Below, piece after piece: positions 13,124-25,112 of a DNA stretch of 60,000 nt; the stretch's first letter is position 1; each line of letters starts with the position of its first letter. Source of the DNA: Membranipora membranacea (lineage: Eukaryota; Bryozoa; Gymnolaemata; Cheilostomatida; Membraniporidae); contig OU612066.1 of NCBI GenBank assembly GCA_914767715.1, positions 12,717,001 to 12,777,000 on the forward strand, written 5' to 3'. The notes beneath the pieces were generated by a model, which saw nothing but the letters and a program-made list of their open reading frames with translations, searched no databases and was not told the origin of the DNA. Both the position numbers and the translations under genes were made by a program.

Positions 13124-15642
13124 AATATTTCACTTAATTGACAATGATATACGCTAGTCAATAGTATATATAGAATATATAGTAAAGATTCAATGTAGAT
13201 TTAGAGGCTCTTGCTGGTGTGCGCGCTTGGCCTGGTCAATGTGCAATGTGATACTGCAAGTCAAACTGGCCTTATATATAGCTGCACGTGAGTGTACTAT
13301 AAAGATAAGCCTGGGTTCATCCAATAACGTCATGCTGTGCATGCAATTGCAACATAATATAATTGTTCTGTGAATCATTAGTGATAAAACAAATAACATC
13401 AAATGTGAAAGATTCTCTCATGAAACAAATTCAAATGTTAAAATAATAATGATACATTTGTTGCCTGCCTTTTTTATCCTCCCCACTTGTTTGCCAGGCC
13501 ACCAAAATTTGAAGAAGGTGGAATTGAGACTAAGGAGTCAGCAGATTTTGAATTCCTGTATACAGAACGTGAACAGATTGACCAAAACTTAATTCAATGA
13601 CATTGTGTCGTTCTTTTGAATAAATGACAAAGAAAAGACCGTTTCTATCAATGTGAGTGTCGATTCCAATTTATAGCAGGAAATTTAAAATAAGACAAAT
13701 TCTTTTCTTCAAGAGCGTTGATCATAATTCTTAGGTAAATGGAGTAGGAGGTGGCTCTGATGGTTAGAGCGCCAGCCCTCCAATAGCTTCCCACTGCAGT
13801 CCATTAACTGTTGGGGTTTGGTTGGCCCCTAGGTGTGCTCTGACCTGCCTGCAAACATGTCCATCAACCATTGTTTAATCAAATGCATGATGACACGAAA
13901 ATGCCAAATTACCACGTAGATATAAGGTATTATTTTTGTGATTTGTTGAATTGTGATACTTTAAAGCTTCAGTTGCACCTCCCCATATTTGGTATCATAT
14001 TGAAGGTCTCAGTCTAATTAAGAGCACCATGGCAACCTCTTGAATTGCATTGGACACAGTTGAAACGGGAAGCTTTACAAAAATGAAAATTTCTACTCAA
14101 CTTTTCTCACTCACAGAGGTTATCCCCAATGATTTGCAGCATCATAGGTGTTGGAGAAAAACCTTTCAAACTTTCCGGCAGAACTCTTTAAACGATAGAA
14201 ACTCCAACTTTAGATACTAACACTATCATTATCACTATCAATGTCATCATCATCCATAGACTGTCTGAGGCAGATTTGTTTTGTGTCATTTTGCATTATT
14301 CCAAACACGCCAACAACAGTACCAATAATTTTGCCACATAAAATGTTTATTGTAAGCTCTCACATAAAAAGCTGCGTTGATCAACCATTTTGGATGCAGA
14401 GAATACAATCTTTGGTGCTGCACATAAGTTTTCACCGAATTGCGCGCAACAGAATGCTGTTTACTGCAGATTGTAGGTGTGTTTCTATCGGATTTTAGTG
14501 CGCACAATTCAGGAAATCTGGTTTGCAGAGCCAAATTTGTGCATCAAATCACCTTTGTACATGACATGAGAACCCTCAAGATATATTAGTTTGGGCACAA
14601 TAACAGTCCTCTGAACAGTACAGAACAGTACAATAAAATAAGTGCCCAAACAACCATGATTTAATCCGAATCGTTGCCCAAATTTTCATATTATATCATC
14701 AAATCACAAAAATCAAAGTTTTTTCTTATGATGTAAAGAGTCTCTATAAAGACTCATCTTATATTACTCTAAGCTAGGACATCGATAAATATAATTTCTA
14801 AGAATGAACTTTGTTTTTATATTTCTTGCAATCACCACACACTTTGACAGAGGCAAGATTTTCCTGCTCATTTTTTTGACGAAATGATGCAACATCTTCA
14901 AATTTTGGTTGAGCTGCTCAGCAGTTTTCCAACAGTATACATAAAGTAAATATTTGGTAACCCCTGCGTTACTACCTTGATCTTAATCTCAAAGCTTCAC
15001 TTAAAAGATGGTACACCTTTTGCAATGCCGTTAGGTAAATCTAATGTCAGTGACCAATGTCCATCTTCTCATGGCCATGTTGTAGTTCTGACTTAGTGTT
15101 TAAAAATAACCTCAATACTAAAAACTTCAATGGCCAACAATTTACTGTGGCTTGGCTGGTGCTGGCTTTGAAAAGTGTAGATCAAGTTTTGAAAAAACAG
15201 CAAACCAGGTGACAACTTTGCCGAGACCCGTCAACATAGCTGAATTAAGCTGGTCTAAAACGAGTTCAGTTTGACTAAAACCCTAGCACCGTTTAGAAGT
15301 AAAGTGATGCCGTACTAAGTCTAAATTCAAGGTGTGGCTGCAATTAGAATAAGCCACCTTTTTAAGCAGGATGATAATAGATAATTGTTTCTTGAAAAGC
15401 TAAATCTTAGCTGCCATGGAAATCACATCAGCATAAATAAATAATCAAGCATAAAATATGGTAGGTCTTACATATATAACGATTCCTTTTTGGCATAGTC
15501 ATCCCATCTACATTACCTTTTTACATGGTGTCACAATATGCACAGACAAATAATACCTTATTTAGTAATTTGGCTGTAATAATAGAAATAGCAAACTACC
15601 ATTTACGAGCTACAAAAGACAACTTATATATTTTCCACGGCC

Positions 15643-15677
15643 GGGGGAGGGGGGGGGGGTTGTGAAAAGTCTGGGGG
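15643..15677 (+). repeat. Interrupted poly-G tract
   Basis: Several G runs (one of about 12) occur within 35 bases. This could fold as a G-quadruplex on the + strand. No function can be inferred. Confidence 0.6.
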
Positions 15678-15803
15678 GGCTCAGACTAATAAGTGACAAA
15701 CAGCTGTACTGTGATAGCGGATGGTGGCTTATTACTGATTACATATGTCTTATTCTTCCCCAGAACTAATTAAATGCCAGTTTTAAAAGCTTAGCTAGAT
15801 TTC

Positions 15804-16650
15804 AATCTAAGCACGCCAACTTTGAAGGGCTACAACTTTGTTAGACAATCATTCTTTTTACATTTTGAGAAAACTTCTTAATTTCATTGAATTGTTGATT
15901 GTTTTATTGTTTTTTTTTCCTAATCAACCACTTTTTTGTATTTTATGGGCATAAATTCATTTAAATGGAAGCCGACTGACGATAGTCGTCACTGATTGCG
16001 CAATATGATGAGACAACATTCATTGACATGAGGGTAGCTGCTAATCCGATAAAGAGGATCTTGCGTTGATGATCTCAATTATCTAAACCGGAACGTCTCA
16101 AGGAACCAGGAAAAAAGAATTTAATGGTACTTAAAATTGTAAAAAAAAGGGCCACTCAACATTTAGGCTAATAGACTTGCTTTGCCTTCAGTGGGGGATT
16201 ATAGAACTTCTATTGCATAATCTAAGCACGCCAACTTTGAAGGGCTACAACTGTGTTAGACAATCATTCTTTTTTCATTTTGAGAAAACTTCTTAATTTC
16301 ATTGAATTGTTGATTGTTTTATTGTTTTTTTTTTTGCATTTTGTCTCCTAATCAACCACTTTTTTGTATTTTATGGGCATAAATTCATTTAAATGGAAGC
16401 CGACTGACGATAGTCGTCACTGATTGCACAATATGATGAGACAACATTCATTGACATGAGGGTAGCTGCTAATCCGATAAAGAGGATCTTGAGTTTATGA
16501 TCTCAATTATCTAAACCGGAACGTCTCAAGGAACCAGGAAAGAAGAATTTAATGGTACTTAAAATTGTAAAAAAAAAGGGCCACTCAACATTTAGGCTAA
16601 TAGACTTGCTTTACCTTCAGTTGGGGATTATAAAACTTCTATTGTATAAT
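15804..16650. repeat. Tandem duplication, two copies of about 415-432 bp
   Basis: Copy 1 (15804-16218) and copy 2 (16219-about 16650) both start aatctaagcacgcc and stay nearly identical throughout, including aagccgactgacgatagtcg and the final ggggattata. Copy 2 has about 17 extra bases within its T-rich stretch. The high identity suggests a recent head-to-tail duplication. No coding frame spans it. Confidence 0.9.
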
Positions 16651-17192
16651 CGGAGTACAGTTATCATTACTAATTGAGCTGACAGCCCCAGAAAGCAAGT
16701 CTATCTAGCATCTAGCGGTTATCAATATAACATGACTAGCAAATGGAGTGAACATGATCACGTACATCTTGATGTTTGTGTAAGGTTTCTAGATGACAGA
16801 TACATAGTTTTTGGAAGAAATTTTTGATTTGGAAAAATCATAATACTTTTGTATTTTGGGTTATGGTAAATTACAGCATAAGATCCCTGAATATAATTGA
16901 TGCATGCACTACAAGTGCACATACATGCCATAATGATGAAATAAGTACTATCGATCCGAATTGTTATTCCAAACAGTCAGATGACAAGCTCGCGTGTGAA
17001 CAGCAAACCGGCTAATTGGGTATAACTAGAAGACACTCAAGCGTATGAATACCAGTAATCTCTACAGAGAGACAGTGGCAGAACTAAGCTTACCAAAAAG
17101 AGCATCACATCCTACTTAATTAATGACAGACAACAGGTTTATTCAGCTAAACCAGCTTCCTGGAAGAACAAAAAATTTGCCAACACACTCTC

Positions 17193-17576
17193 ATGGCTGG
17201 TGCACATTGTCCCAGACGACCATCCCAGATAGCCATCCCAGTCAATGTGAACATGGAAATGGCACAATCCCAGACTGTCTGGGTCCGTCTGGGATAGTAT
17301 CTGGAAAGTTCGCAAGCGTCAAACTTTCCCGATGCTGTCCCGGACGGACCCAGACCCATTTTGCGTCTGGGTGCTATGTGAACCAGACATTTGGATGATC
17401 TGGGATGATCTGGGACGATCCTAAACAATGTGAACATCATCCCAGCACTATCCCAGACAAAAACCTAACTGCTAGTCTGGGATGATTTTTATAATGTGAA
17501 CATAAGACTGGGACCAACTGGGATAAGCATCTGGGATGGCATCCCAATGTCATCTGGGACAATGTGAACCAGCCAT
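17193..17576. mobile_element. MITE, hAT-like, about 384 bp
   Basis: The ends (17193-17216 and 17553-17576) are inverted repeats of 24 bases with one mismatch, beginning atggctgg and including cacattgtccca. Inside, aatgtgaac recurs several times (about 17250, 17428, 17487 and 17561), and CCCAGA/TCTGGG blocks alternate as subterminal inverted repeats. No transposase is encoded; the open frames inside are by-products of the repeats. I find no intact 8-bp target duplication, so the superfamily is inferred from the end sequence only. Confidence 0.75.
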
Positions 17577-17654
17577 TAGTGAAGCGTCATATATGTAAAT
17601 ATATGAAAAGCAAAAGTTACCAAACTTTTGTTTATAATGATCATATATCAATAA

Positions 17655-17700
17655 TAGCCTTGTCACGAGCCCACTTTTTGTTGGCCACGCGGTAAGGCTA
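17655..17700. mobile_element. Hairpin insertion element, decayed (TAGCC/CGCGGCCACG family)
   Basis: It starts tagccttgtcacg and ends ccacgcggtaaggcta, an imperfect inverted pair resembling the copies at 5392 and 42908. The flanks tatatcaataa (17644-17654) and tatattgataa (17701-17711) match at 9 of 11 positions, which fits an old target duplication. Confidence 0.55.
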
Positions 17701-17741
17701 TATATTGATAAATTGTTGAGACGAATGAGCATGGATGCCCT

Positions 17742-17770
17742 CACAGAGTAAGGTTATATTTTTACTCTGT
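17742..17770. mobile_element. Hairpin insertion element (CACAGAGTAAGG family)
   Basis: The arms acagagtaa (17743-17751) and ttactctgt (17762-17770) pair. The flanks gatgccct (17734-17741) and gatgcctt (17771-17778) match at 7 of 8. The arm sequence is the same as in the perfect palindrome at 50500-50527. Confidence 0.6.
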
Positions 17771-18816
17771 GATGCCTTCAAACCAAAGCTATGATTATCC
17801 GTGGTACTCATACCAAGCATAAGACTACTCTTATTTAAATAAAATAAATGCCGCACAGACGCAGGTAGCTCACAGAAGTAGGTATATGATCGACGCAGGT
17901 ATATGATCGACAGGTAGACATGAGGTACTATGATTCATCGGTGGATCATGTGCTGTCGTTATTTACTCAATAAACCAATGTGATCATAAGATGGTAGACT
18001 GAGGAGAGATTTGTTTTGTCACACGGGACTGTCTCGTATCAACACAGCATCATAACAATCTATTTCTAGTATTCTGGAGTGGGTTATATATAGTCACATG
18101 TAGCTTGTGTATATATATATATATAGGATGAAGAGGCGATGATACTTGTAATCTCAACCACTTGTCTTGTCACCACAAAATAGCACCTATAATAGGAGCC
18201 GCTGTGAAGATCCAGGCAAGATTTTCAAGCCCGAAAAAAAACTGATTCACATTCTTTTAAATACGAGTAAATTACCAATTAGTCTAACTTATGATTTAGT
18301 AAAATCTCAAGGTGATCTTTCTTTTAAATTTTTTTGAAGTATCATAGATAGTATTCAGTACAAACGCACTTATCTAACCAGGGGGTCACTCACATGTAAA
18401 TGAAAGATTCATTCACAGAAACGCTTCATAATGGTTGATACAAATCAAGAGTACGTTAAAGCTGTTCTCAAATATAACGCTGTGGGGCTTACTTAGGGTC
18501 TGTCAGACTTAATTTATTGAGCAATAGACCGATGTTTTCAGCGGAATTCTCTCCTTCCTCAATTAATTTTTATTGACAGGAGATCTGATAAATCTCTCAA
18601 GTAGTATGTAAGTGCAAACCTAACTAATGTGTCAAAATTAGGGTACTCAATCTAAAATGTATAACTGGCTCCAATACCTTTGTCGGATAAATCCTGTTAT
18701 TCAAGAGAAAGTTGTGTTCCTAAAACAGCTACCTGGACACTGGTTTGGAATGAAATCTTGTGCGCAAAAAATATTCAATTTTTATATCGTGAGGACACCT
18801 TTGTTTGTCGAAAATA

Positions 18817-21800
18817 ATGGAAAGCAATAGGTCACCAACAGTTAGTGAAGATGGAGGATTTTACATCGCGTCTCAAATGACACACAGCACTGTCAAGGTT
18901 AGTCTGTATAGAAATACAAACAAATAAATTGAAAAAACAATAGTTCTTGGAAGCTGATAAAGAAAGTTTCGCAAACTTTCTGATCATTACATCATCTAAA
19001 GCTCTAAGTCTTGACGTTAGTTATTTCATATTTAATTCATGGTTGACTGACTCGACATCAAACTGGAACAACAGAAGCTTATTTTTTTGTAAATATCGCA
19101 CGTCAAAAATGCGGCTCACCGTCTTTTCGATCATTTTGTTTACTTAGTATTTACTCATGCACGCTAATGTCAATGGGACCTTCCTTTTTTTTTAATAACT
19201 TTATTTCTTCATGGGTTGTTCATAATTGTTCATTTTTTGCTGGGACCGCACGGCATAGCACAATGTCGAGTGGTATAGTAGTGACTGGTCTGGTCTGTAG
19301 CCCGTATGGTATAGATTTCCCCTGAAACAAGTAGTGTAATAATTAAGCGTTCAACGGAGAAAATAGGGTTTCGCAATATATTAGTACAGTTGTTTTAAGG
19401 GGTGACATGAGTGCGCTCTATGTACCAACAATTGACAGCCTGACTTTGCGAACAAATTGCCCTGGACTGACGATCAAAGTTTCAGGGCTCAAACTCTCTT
19501 GAGTCTTGACCAAGAGGCGCCTACTGAGGCTGCCGAGATGACATTTCCTAAGAACTTAAGCTTTTGTAATAAAACCGATTATTTGAAATGAGATCATTTA
19601 AAATTTTGAATGTCAATATTATTATCAATGATATAACAAATTAATCACTAAAAAACCGATCCACCTCCAGATAAATTAGTGTTTCACATTAATTTCTCTT
19701 GCTCTTGGATGTCACCATGCTGTGTTGATTTAGTACACAAGAACCTTTGCCAAGTATTCCATACCAAAATCATTATTTAGCTTTAGCTTTAGATGAAAAC
19801 AAATAATAAATAATACTTTTTTTTATCAGTTTTGCATAGTTAACTCACTGAAAATAGCTTGAAATAGATTAATTGAGATCCCTCTAACCAATGGGCACGC
19901 TGGGACTGTTTTGGAAAGCGTGTCAATAGTCCGTTACTCCATTTCACCAACATAATCCAGGTTTTTTACGGAAACATTAAAGATAATGTCGCAGCTGAAA
20001 ACATTATTAATATGTCAAATCATTTTAAAAACGCCACCAGGTATTTATTTCCAATGACTGGACAAAAAACAGGTGAGTTGGCATAAACTCGATTGGACTA
20101 TAATAAGGTATGAGAAACATATAATTTTTCACTTCACAGCGTGATTCGAACCAGCTCGGAGAGCCACCTTGTAAGGTAAAAACACATTTTGTCCTGCTAT
20201 CTGATCTGATCTTGATCTGATACTGATAGCCATTTTAGCCAGAGATCATAAAAATATATATCAATAATGCAAGATTTTAAGCCAATTAGGTAGCTTGTCC
20301 CATGTCTATGCCCTGTGACAAATATATAAGCTTTCATCTTAAATGAAAACTTAAATTTCTCAATATAAGTTTTTGACACAGTTTCAGGACATTGGTCCGG
20401 ACCTGGACACACTTTATATATATATATATATTATAATATATTAAATGATAAGAGTATTTTTGTGTAACACAACTTTACCAACATACCTACACTTTATTAT
20501 AGAGTAGAGCTATCACAAGTGATGGACAGTCTAATGTTCTCCCATCCCTCCAGCTCTCACGCAAGGGAAAACATCGAGGTGAGCAAACAAAAACAAACAA
20601 ATGCCATCATTTAGTTTTTTTATGATTAATATTCCTTGCATGAGACACAATAACTATGACTTTTATCCCTTGAACTTATGACCTGTCTTAGTCTGTGTGC
20701 TAGCGTATGATATACTGATATACTTTTATTGGCATCCAAAATCATCTCATTTGAAATGTTTTGCACTCAGTGCCAGAAAATTTTTTTTTAAAACAAAAAA
20801 AAGAGAAATAGAAAGGAAATAATATCATCAATGATGTTGGTCAAGTCGATAATATATGGTTGAAAAGTAAAGTTTTGAATGAACTGAACTTCTCTTTAGA
20901 TCTCAAATGTAACGGTAAAGAATTGTATGTAGCAGAAACTTTGTATCTTAGATTGTCTGTATGATATAAAAGTAAATGTTTATCACGAAAATTGAACTTG
21001 GTAGTGTTTTTAAATCCTCTATATATAAATGGAGGTGTTAAAAAATTGTTTATCTTATGCGCAAAAAGTGAAGTGAAATAACAAACAAGCTTAGGAAGAG
21101 GTAGGAGTTGTAATGATTGTGTAATGGATTCGGTTGGAATGAGATAATATGGGATGTAATGCACATTTGCGATAATCCGTAAAGCCCGTTTTTGCAACAG
21201 AAATAATCTATTGAGGGCATTATTGCAGGACAAGTTGCCAATGATATGGATACCATATATAAGGTATCATATGGATACCATATGATAGCTAATATAAGCC
21301 CTGAACCTTTGTAATCCTAACCATTCCGAATGTCATCCGTTGTGTAATTTTTTCACCCACATAATTTCTGTATTTTTATAAATCTAATCTATTTTTGTGC
21401 TTTTGGATCAGAATATAGAGGTAATTAGTAACTGCATTAATCTCATCCAACGGAAAAATTATCATGAATAATCCTGAAAAACCAGCTGTATTTCACCATA
21501 TTATTAAATTATCATTTAAACAAGCTAATGAAGCGATAATCCAAATCCATTAACCTTTTCTTGGACACATATTATGATACAGCATGTTTTTTCAGACAAC
21601 CAGCTCTTGCACCTAGATGGTGATCATAAATGCAACCCATACCCTCAGCCAAATCACCCAGAGATTCCATACATCCCACAATTAACATCAACTTAATGTG
21701 CCTAAATACTACCTACTAAGAATCAATTATGTCACCAAAACCTTGTTTTGTACCAGAATGAATTTGCACAAAAAATTGCTCAGTCATCACAGCAGTGTCT

Positions 21801-22404
21801 GCTGATTCTTACCTATCATCTACCTAAAATATCATTAAGCCTTGACTAATCAGGGTAGCGTATTATGTGTACTTTGTTATTGACAGACCAAGTTGCACAA
21901 CTTTAACGCCCACCCAGAGTTAGTTCTGACTCCTGTCTCACTAACCCTAGAAGGATGAATATTTCTTTGCGATAAAAATTTTGCTAAATTTACACTTTTG
22001 CTATTGACAGATGAAGTTGCACAACGCTTACACCACCTAAAAGTAAATTTACTGATCCCAATCTCGCTTATCCTACCAGCGTGGACTTTCAATTTTGCTT
22101 TCAAATGTTGCTGGTTAATCTCGTGGTTTCATCAATGGCATCATTAATAACAGTATATTGGATAACTAAAATTTGTAATGCCCAAATACTTTAATTTGAG
22201 ATTGTTGATTTACCATTTACAGCAGGAGGGGCGACAGATAGAGAGCGAACACGAATGCATATGCTAAACGAAGCCTTCGACCGACTGAGAGAAGTGGTGC
22301 CCAAATCAAGTCATAGTGAACATCATAAACTGTCTAAAATAGCTACTCTTCGCCTGGCCATACAGTACATACATACACTAACCCACATCCTACAGCGGAG
22401 ATAG
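18817..22404 (+). CDS. Small bHLH transcription factor, group-A-like
   Basis: Three exons join in frame: 18817-18897, 20503-20578 and 22223-22404 (stop TAG), giving 112 aa. Exon 1 starts [14 protein letters not shown]. Exon 3 holds the whole domain: basic region [14 protein letters not shown], helix 1 [10 protein letters not shown], a loop containing SHSEHHK, and helix 2 [14 protein letters not shown], then THILQRR and stop. The glutamate-arginine pair in RERTR is the E-box-contacting part of group A factors (Atonal, Twist and TCF21 types). The protein ends about 10 residues after helix 2, with no zipper or Orange domain. Intron 1 (1.6 kb) and intron 2 (1.6 kb) are large for such a short protein, and intron 2 carries a LINE fragment. 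The domain call is firm; the subfamily is not. Exon 1 rests on phase agreement and a good donor alone. Confidence 0.75.
20412..20442. repeat. TA-rich microsatellite
   Basis: TA dinucleotide run in bHLH intron 1, just upstream of exon 2. Confidence 0.7.
20841..21233 (-). mobile_element. Non-LTR retrotransposon reverse transcriptase, C-terminal fragment
   Basis: A 130-codon minus-strand frame reads [20 protein letters not shown] near its start, then [18 protein letters not shown], and near its end [18 protein letters not shown]. This matches the usual C-terminal end of LINE reverse transcriptases (LQKRAlRiI, then F..yK, then WNsLP..lr...S...FK). Only this end is present, and the catalytic domain is missing upstream, so it is a 5'-truncated dead copy in bHLH intron 2. 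Clade assignment (Jockey, CR1 or related) is not possible from this piece. Confidence 0.75.
21871..22106. repeat. Degenerate tandem repeat, two units of about 124 bp
   Basis: Unit 1 (21871-about 21990) and unit 2 (about 21995-22106) share ttattgacagaccaagttgc against ctattgacagatgaagttgc, then a diverged but alignable remainder. The array lies immediately upstream of bHLH exon 3, in intron 2. It creates a repetitive minus-strand open frame that I do not regard as a gene. Confidence 0.65.
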
Positions 22405-24046
22405 ACATTACACAGCGTTCCCTGAAAAACCAGAGTTGATTGATGGAAAAAGACTTGGGTGATAGAAAAATAACAGAATCGTTCTTCGTCAATTTACCCT
22501 AGAGGAGTAAAAATAACCATGAGTTTAGTTGAGTTATTGTAACAGTGCCTTTTTTTTAGCTAGTACAAATTTTTTATAGCTGAGGTTGGAGTCTATATAA
22601 AGTAAAGAGGGTGAGTTAAAGCCAGCTAGCCTAAAAGTTAGCTATTATAAGCACGTGCGAAATGTCGAACTTTTTATTCCTGTGGATACTTCACTCCTCT
22701 TGGGTAATCCTCACAACCACAGTATCCTGTTTTAATTAGCTAAGCAGCTAAGTATGAAAGGGTTTTAAGACGCCAAAACTGGATTAATACAAATTAGGCG
22801 TTTTACCGTCAAAATCCATCCTCTCTTTTTATGCGTCAGACAATCAGCCTGTTTTATAACCAGAAACTAATGGTGTGTATGATATAATCATTAAATTGTC
22901 TACACTGAAATATTAATGTCGTCACTGTTTTTGGGTTTGTTTTTTCCTTAGTCATACATAATTATAATCGCTTCTGATTTTAACCTCATCCTGAGATAAT
23001 CTACGGAGCCATATCCTTTGTGAAAAGTGACTGCATGACTGCTAGCACCTCATTTGCATGATCAAAAAAGATCATGGATGCTTGAAAAGACACTCTAAAC
23101 GAAAGAAATAACCTGCTATTCTTGCTTTTGGAGTTGCTCTTATTGAAATTACCAAGCTGACAGTGTGAATGCTCAAGCAGTATTAGTATTCACCTTTCAG
23201 TCAGTTCCACCTGATCCGGGTCGCCATTGGAGACGTCTCTTCGCACATAACCATAACAGAATCATCTTCATAAAATTCTTTATTTGTTATTTATGAATAT
23301 AGTCATGATGATATCTATGAAGGAAATTCTTAAGAAGGTCTACCATATAGAATTGTCAAAACAAAAAAGGTTGATTTGTGACAAGGCTACCTATTATCTG
23401 CATCCATATTTCATAAAACCTTGAGAGCCTTTTGATTTTATGTCTTCCTTTAATAAACACATAATATGGTATTTGAACTTAGAAGTTTGTTTATTGCCAT
23501 TTCTTAAAATCCATTCTAATTATGGTACTGAAATAAAGGCCAATAAAAAGTTTCAAATTATCATAAAAATATTTTGTGTCTTTGATGCTAAGTAGTCCGC
23601 TGTTGGGAGCACGTTTTATAACTCAATATAGTCATGCTTTGTTTTATAGCCACCTGCGAGCTGGAGGAATCCGATGCGTGCCTCGTACAAAAGGATATTC
23701 TTCATAGTGTTTTATGTACAGGATTTGAATTTGAAATAGGCAAAAAATGAACTAAGATGAAAGGATTATTGTGCTTCTCCAAAAAATCATAAATCGCCTA
23801 CTTTATCTAATATTTTAAGTGCACAAGTATTTTGTTGAGCTTGGGCGGTCTAAGAGAGAACTTAGTCATCGCGACAGAAAGCTTATCAGCAGCCGCTAAC
23901 AGCAGTAAATGTCAAATCTGCTAAATCATTGTCAGGATTATTCTACATCTAATCTTTCCTAGCTCCTAATTGAAGGCAGACAAACACTGTCATTATGTCA
24001 ATAATCATGTAACTGTGGTTAGATCAGAAATTACTCATAAGGGCAT

Positions 24047-24479
24047 CGGTGACGTATCATTATGAGTCAGCAAATATCAGCGCTTACTTTGTCTAGTCTG
24101 TAACAGAATACTAAAACTGTGATTACTATAATTAAATACCTTGAGTTAAAACTTCAATATTTTTAAAACACTTGGCATTGATTAAGACAGAAGAAATAGA
24201 CGCGTTGAAGACGTAGACATGTGAAATTTGTGAATACTATATCTAGTATTATTGATGACGTATCAATATGAGTCAGCACATATCAACGCTTATTTTGTCT
24301 AGTCTGTAACCACAGATATATATTCATATCAATGTCTGTACCAGAATAATAAAATTGTGATCACTATAATTAATTACCGCATGTTAGAACTTCGGTATTT
24401 TTAAAACGCTTGGCTTTGAATAAGACAGAAGAAATAGACATGCGTTGAAGGCGTGGAAACTGTGAATACTATTTTATTA
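24047..24479. repeat. Tandem duplication, about 206-225 bp units
   Basis: Unit 1 from about 24047 and unit 2 from about 24253 share gacgtatca.tatgagtcagc, cttggc.ttga.taagacag and gtgaatacta. Unit 2 has an extra stretch near 24310-24340. Each unit carries a CRE-like TGACGTA and an AP-1-type TGAGTCA 10 bases apart. Confidence 0.8.
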
Positions 24480-24740
24480 TTTGTTATGGCCATCGGATCT
24501 TAGATTTAATTACATAGTAAGGAATATAAAAAGTGAATTTTATTTCTACTGTAAAGAAAAGAATGTCAGACACTACCGTGCATCAAATATAACAAAGGAT
24601 TAACGAACCCCAACATAGGTTTGTCAACCGCTAATGTCATTATCTGGTGGCACAGGCAGACACAGGTCAATGTGAGGCGCAACAAACCCGCAATTATCTT
24701 AATGACAAGTCAAGAGAGGTCGAATTTTGAAAGACGTCAC

Positions 24741-24802
24741 CATAGACAAAACACACAATGTCGTGTGTTACAAAACACACAATGTCGTGTGTTTTGTCTG
24801 TG
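24741..24802. mobile_element. 62-bp hairpin insertion element with 8-bp direct repeats
   Basis: The insert starts catagacaaaacacac and ends gtgtgttttgtctgtg, so the whole element folds back on itself. Inside, acacacaatgtcgtgtgt occurs twice in tandem, each copy itself palindromic. The flank gacgtcac is repeated exactly at 24733-24740 and 24803-24810. Confidence 0.8.
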
Positions 24803-25082
24803 GACGTCACAGACTCCAAATACATATGATGCGGTTTGACCAAGGAGTTAGATATATTATATTCAGCTGTTCATTTGGGTGGTGAAACATATTTATTCAA
24901 TGGTAAACTGTAATTAAAAACTACATCTCATTATTAGCTAAAACCTTTTATGAGACAAGATTTATATAGCCTCATTTCAAATCAAAATTTTTGATGGGGA
25001 GATACTGTGGCACACTACAATATATTATGAAAGAGACTGAGACTATTTTTGTTGCATCTCCTTGTCTCCCAGTTCTTGCTTT

Positions 25083-25112
25083 AACCAAGGAGTAAGAGAC
25101 AACTCCTTGGTT
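25083..25112. mobile_element. Hairpin element (CCAAGGAGT family), no target duplication seen
   Basis: Arms aaccaaggagt (25083-25093) and actccttggtt (25102-25112) are perfectly paired with an 8-nt loop. The same arms occur at 54918-54949. The flanks do not match. Confidence 0.6.

Larger units (their letters stand above)
13124..18816. other. Divergent intergenic region between carrier and bHLH genes
   Basis: No exon that I can support. The promoters of both flanking genes should lie at its two ends, since the genes point away from each other. It holds a 415-bp tandem duplication (15804-16650), G-runs near 15643-15677, a MITE (17193-17576), two hairpin elements (17655-17700 and 17742-17770), a short direct repeat (ggtatatgatcgac twice, about 17881-17912) and a TA microsatellite at about 18109-18125. 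Confidence 0.6.

Noticed and set aside
13749-13840. tRNA-like A-box (tggttagagcg at 13761), possibly a tRNA or tRNA-derived SINE
   Set aside because: No B-box or cloverleaf can be found downstream, and only one copy is visible. Too weak to call.
17123-17440. Overlapping open frames on both strands of about 90 codons
   Set aside because: They lie within the MITE at 17193-17576 and are produced by its CCCAGA/TCTGGG repeats.
21244-21290. atatggataccatat occurring twice around ggtatcat
   Set aside because: It could be another hairpin insertion or just local duplication in AT-rich sequence. The boundaries cannot be defined.
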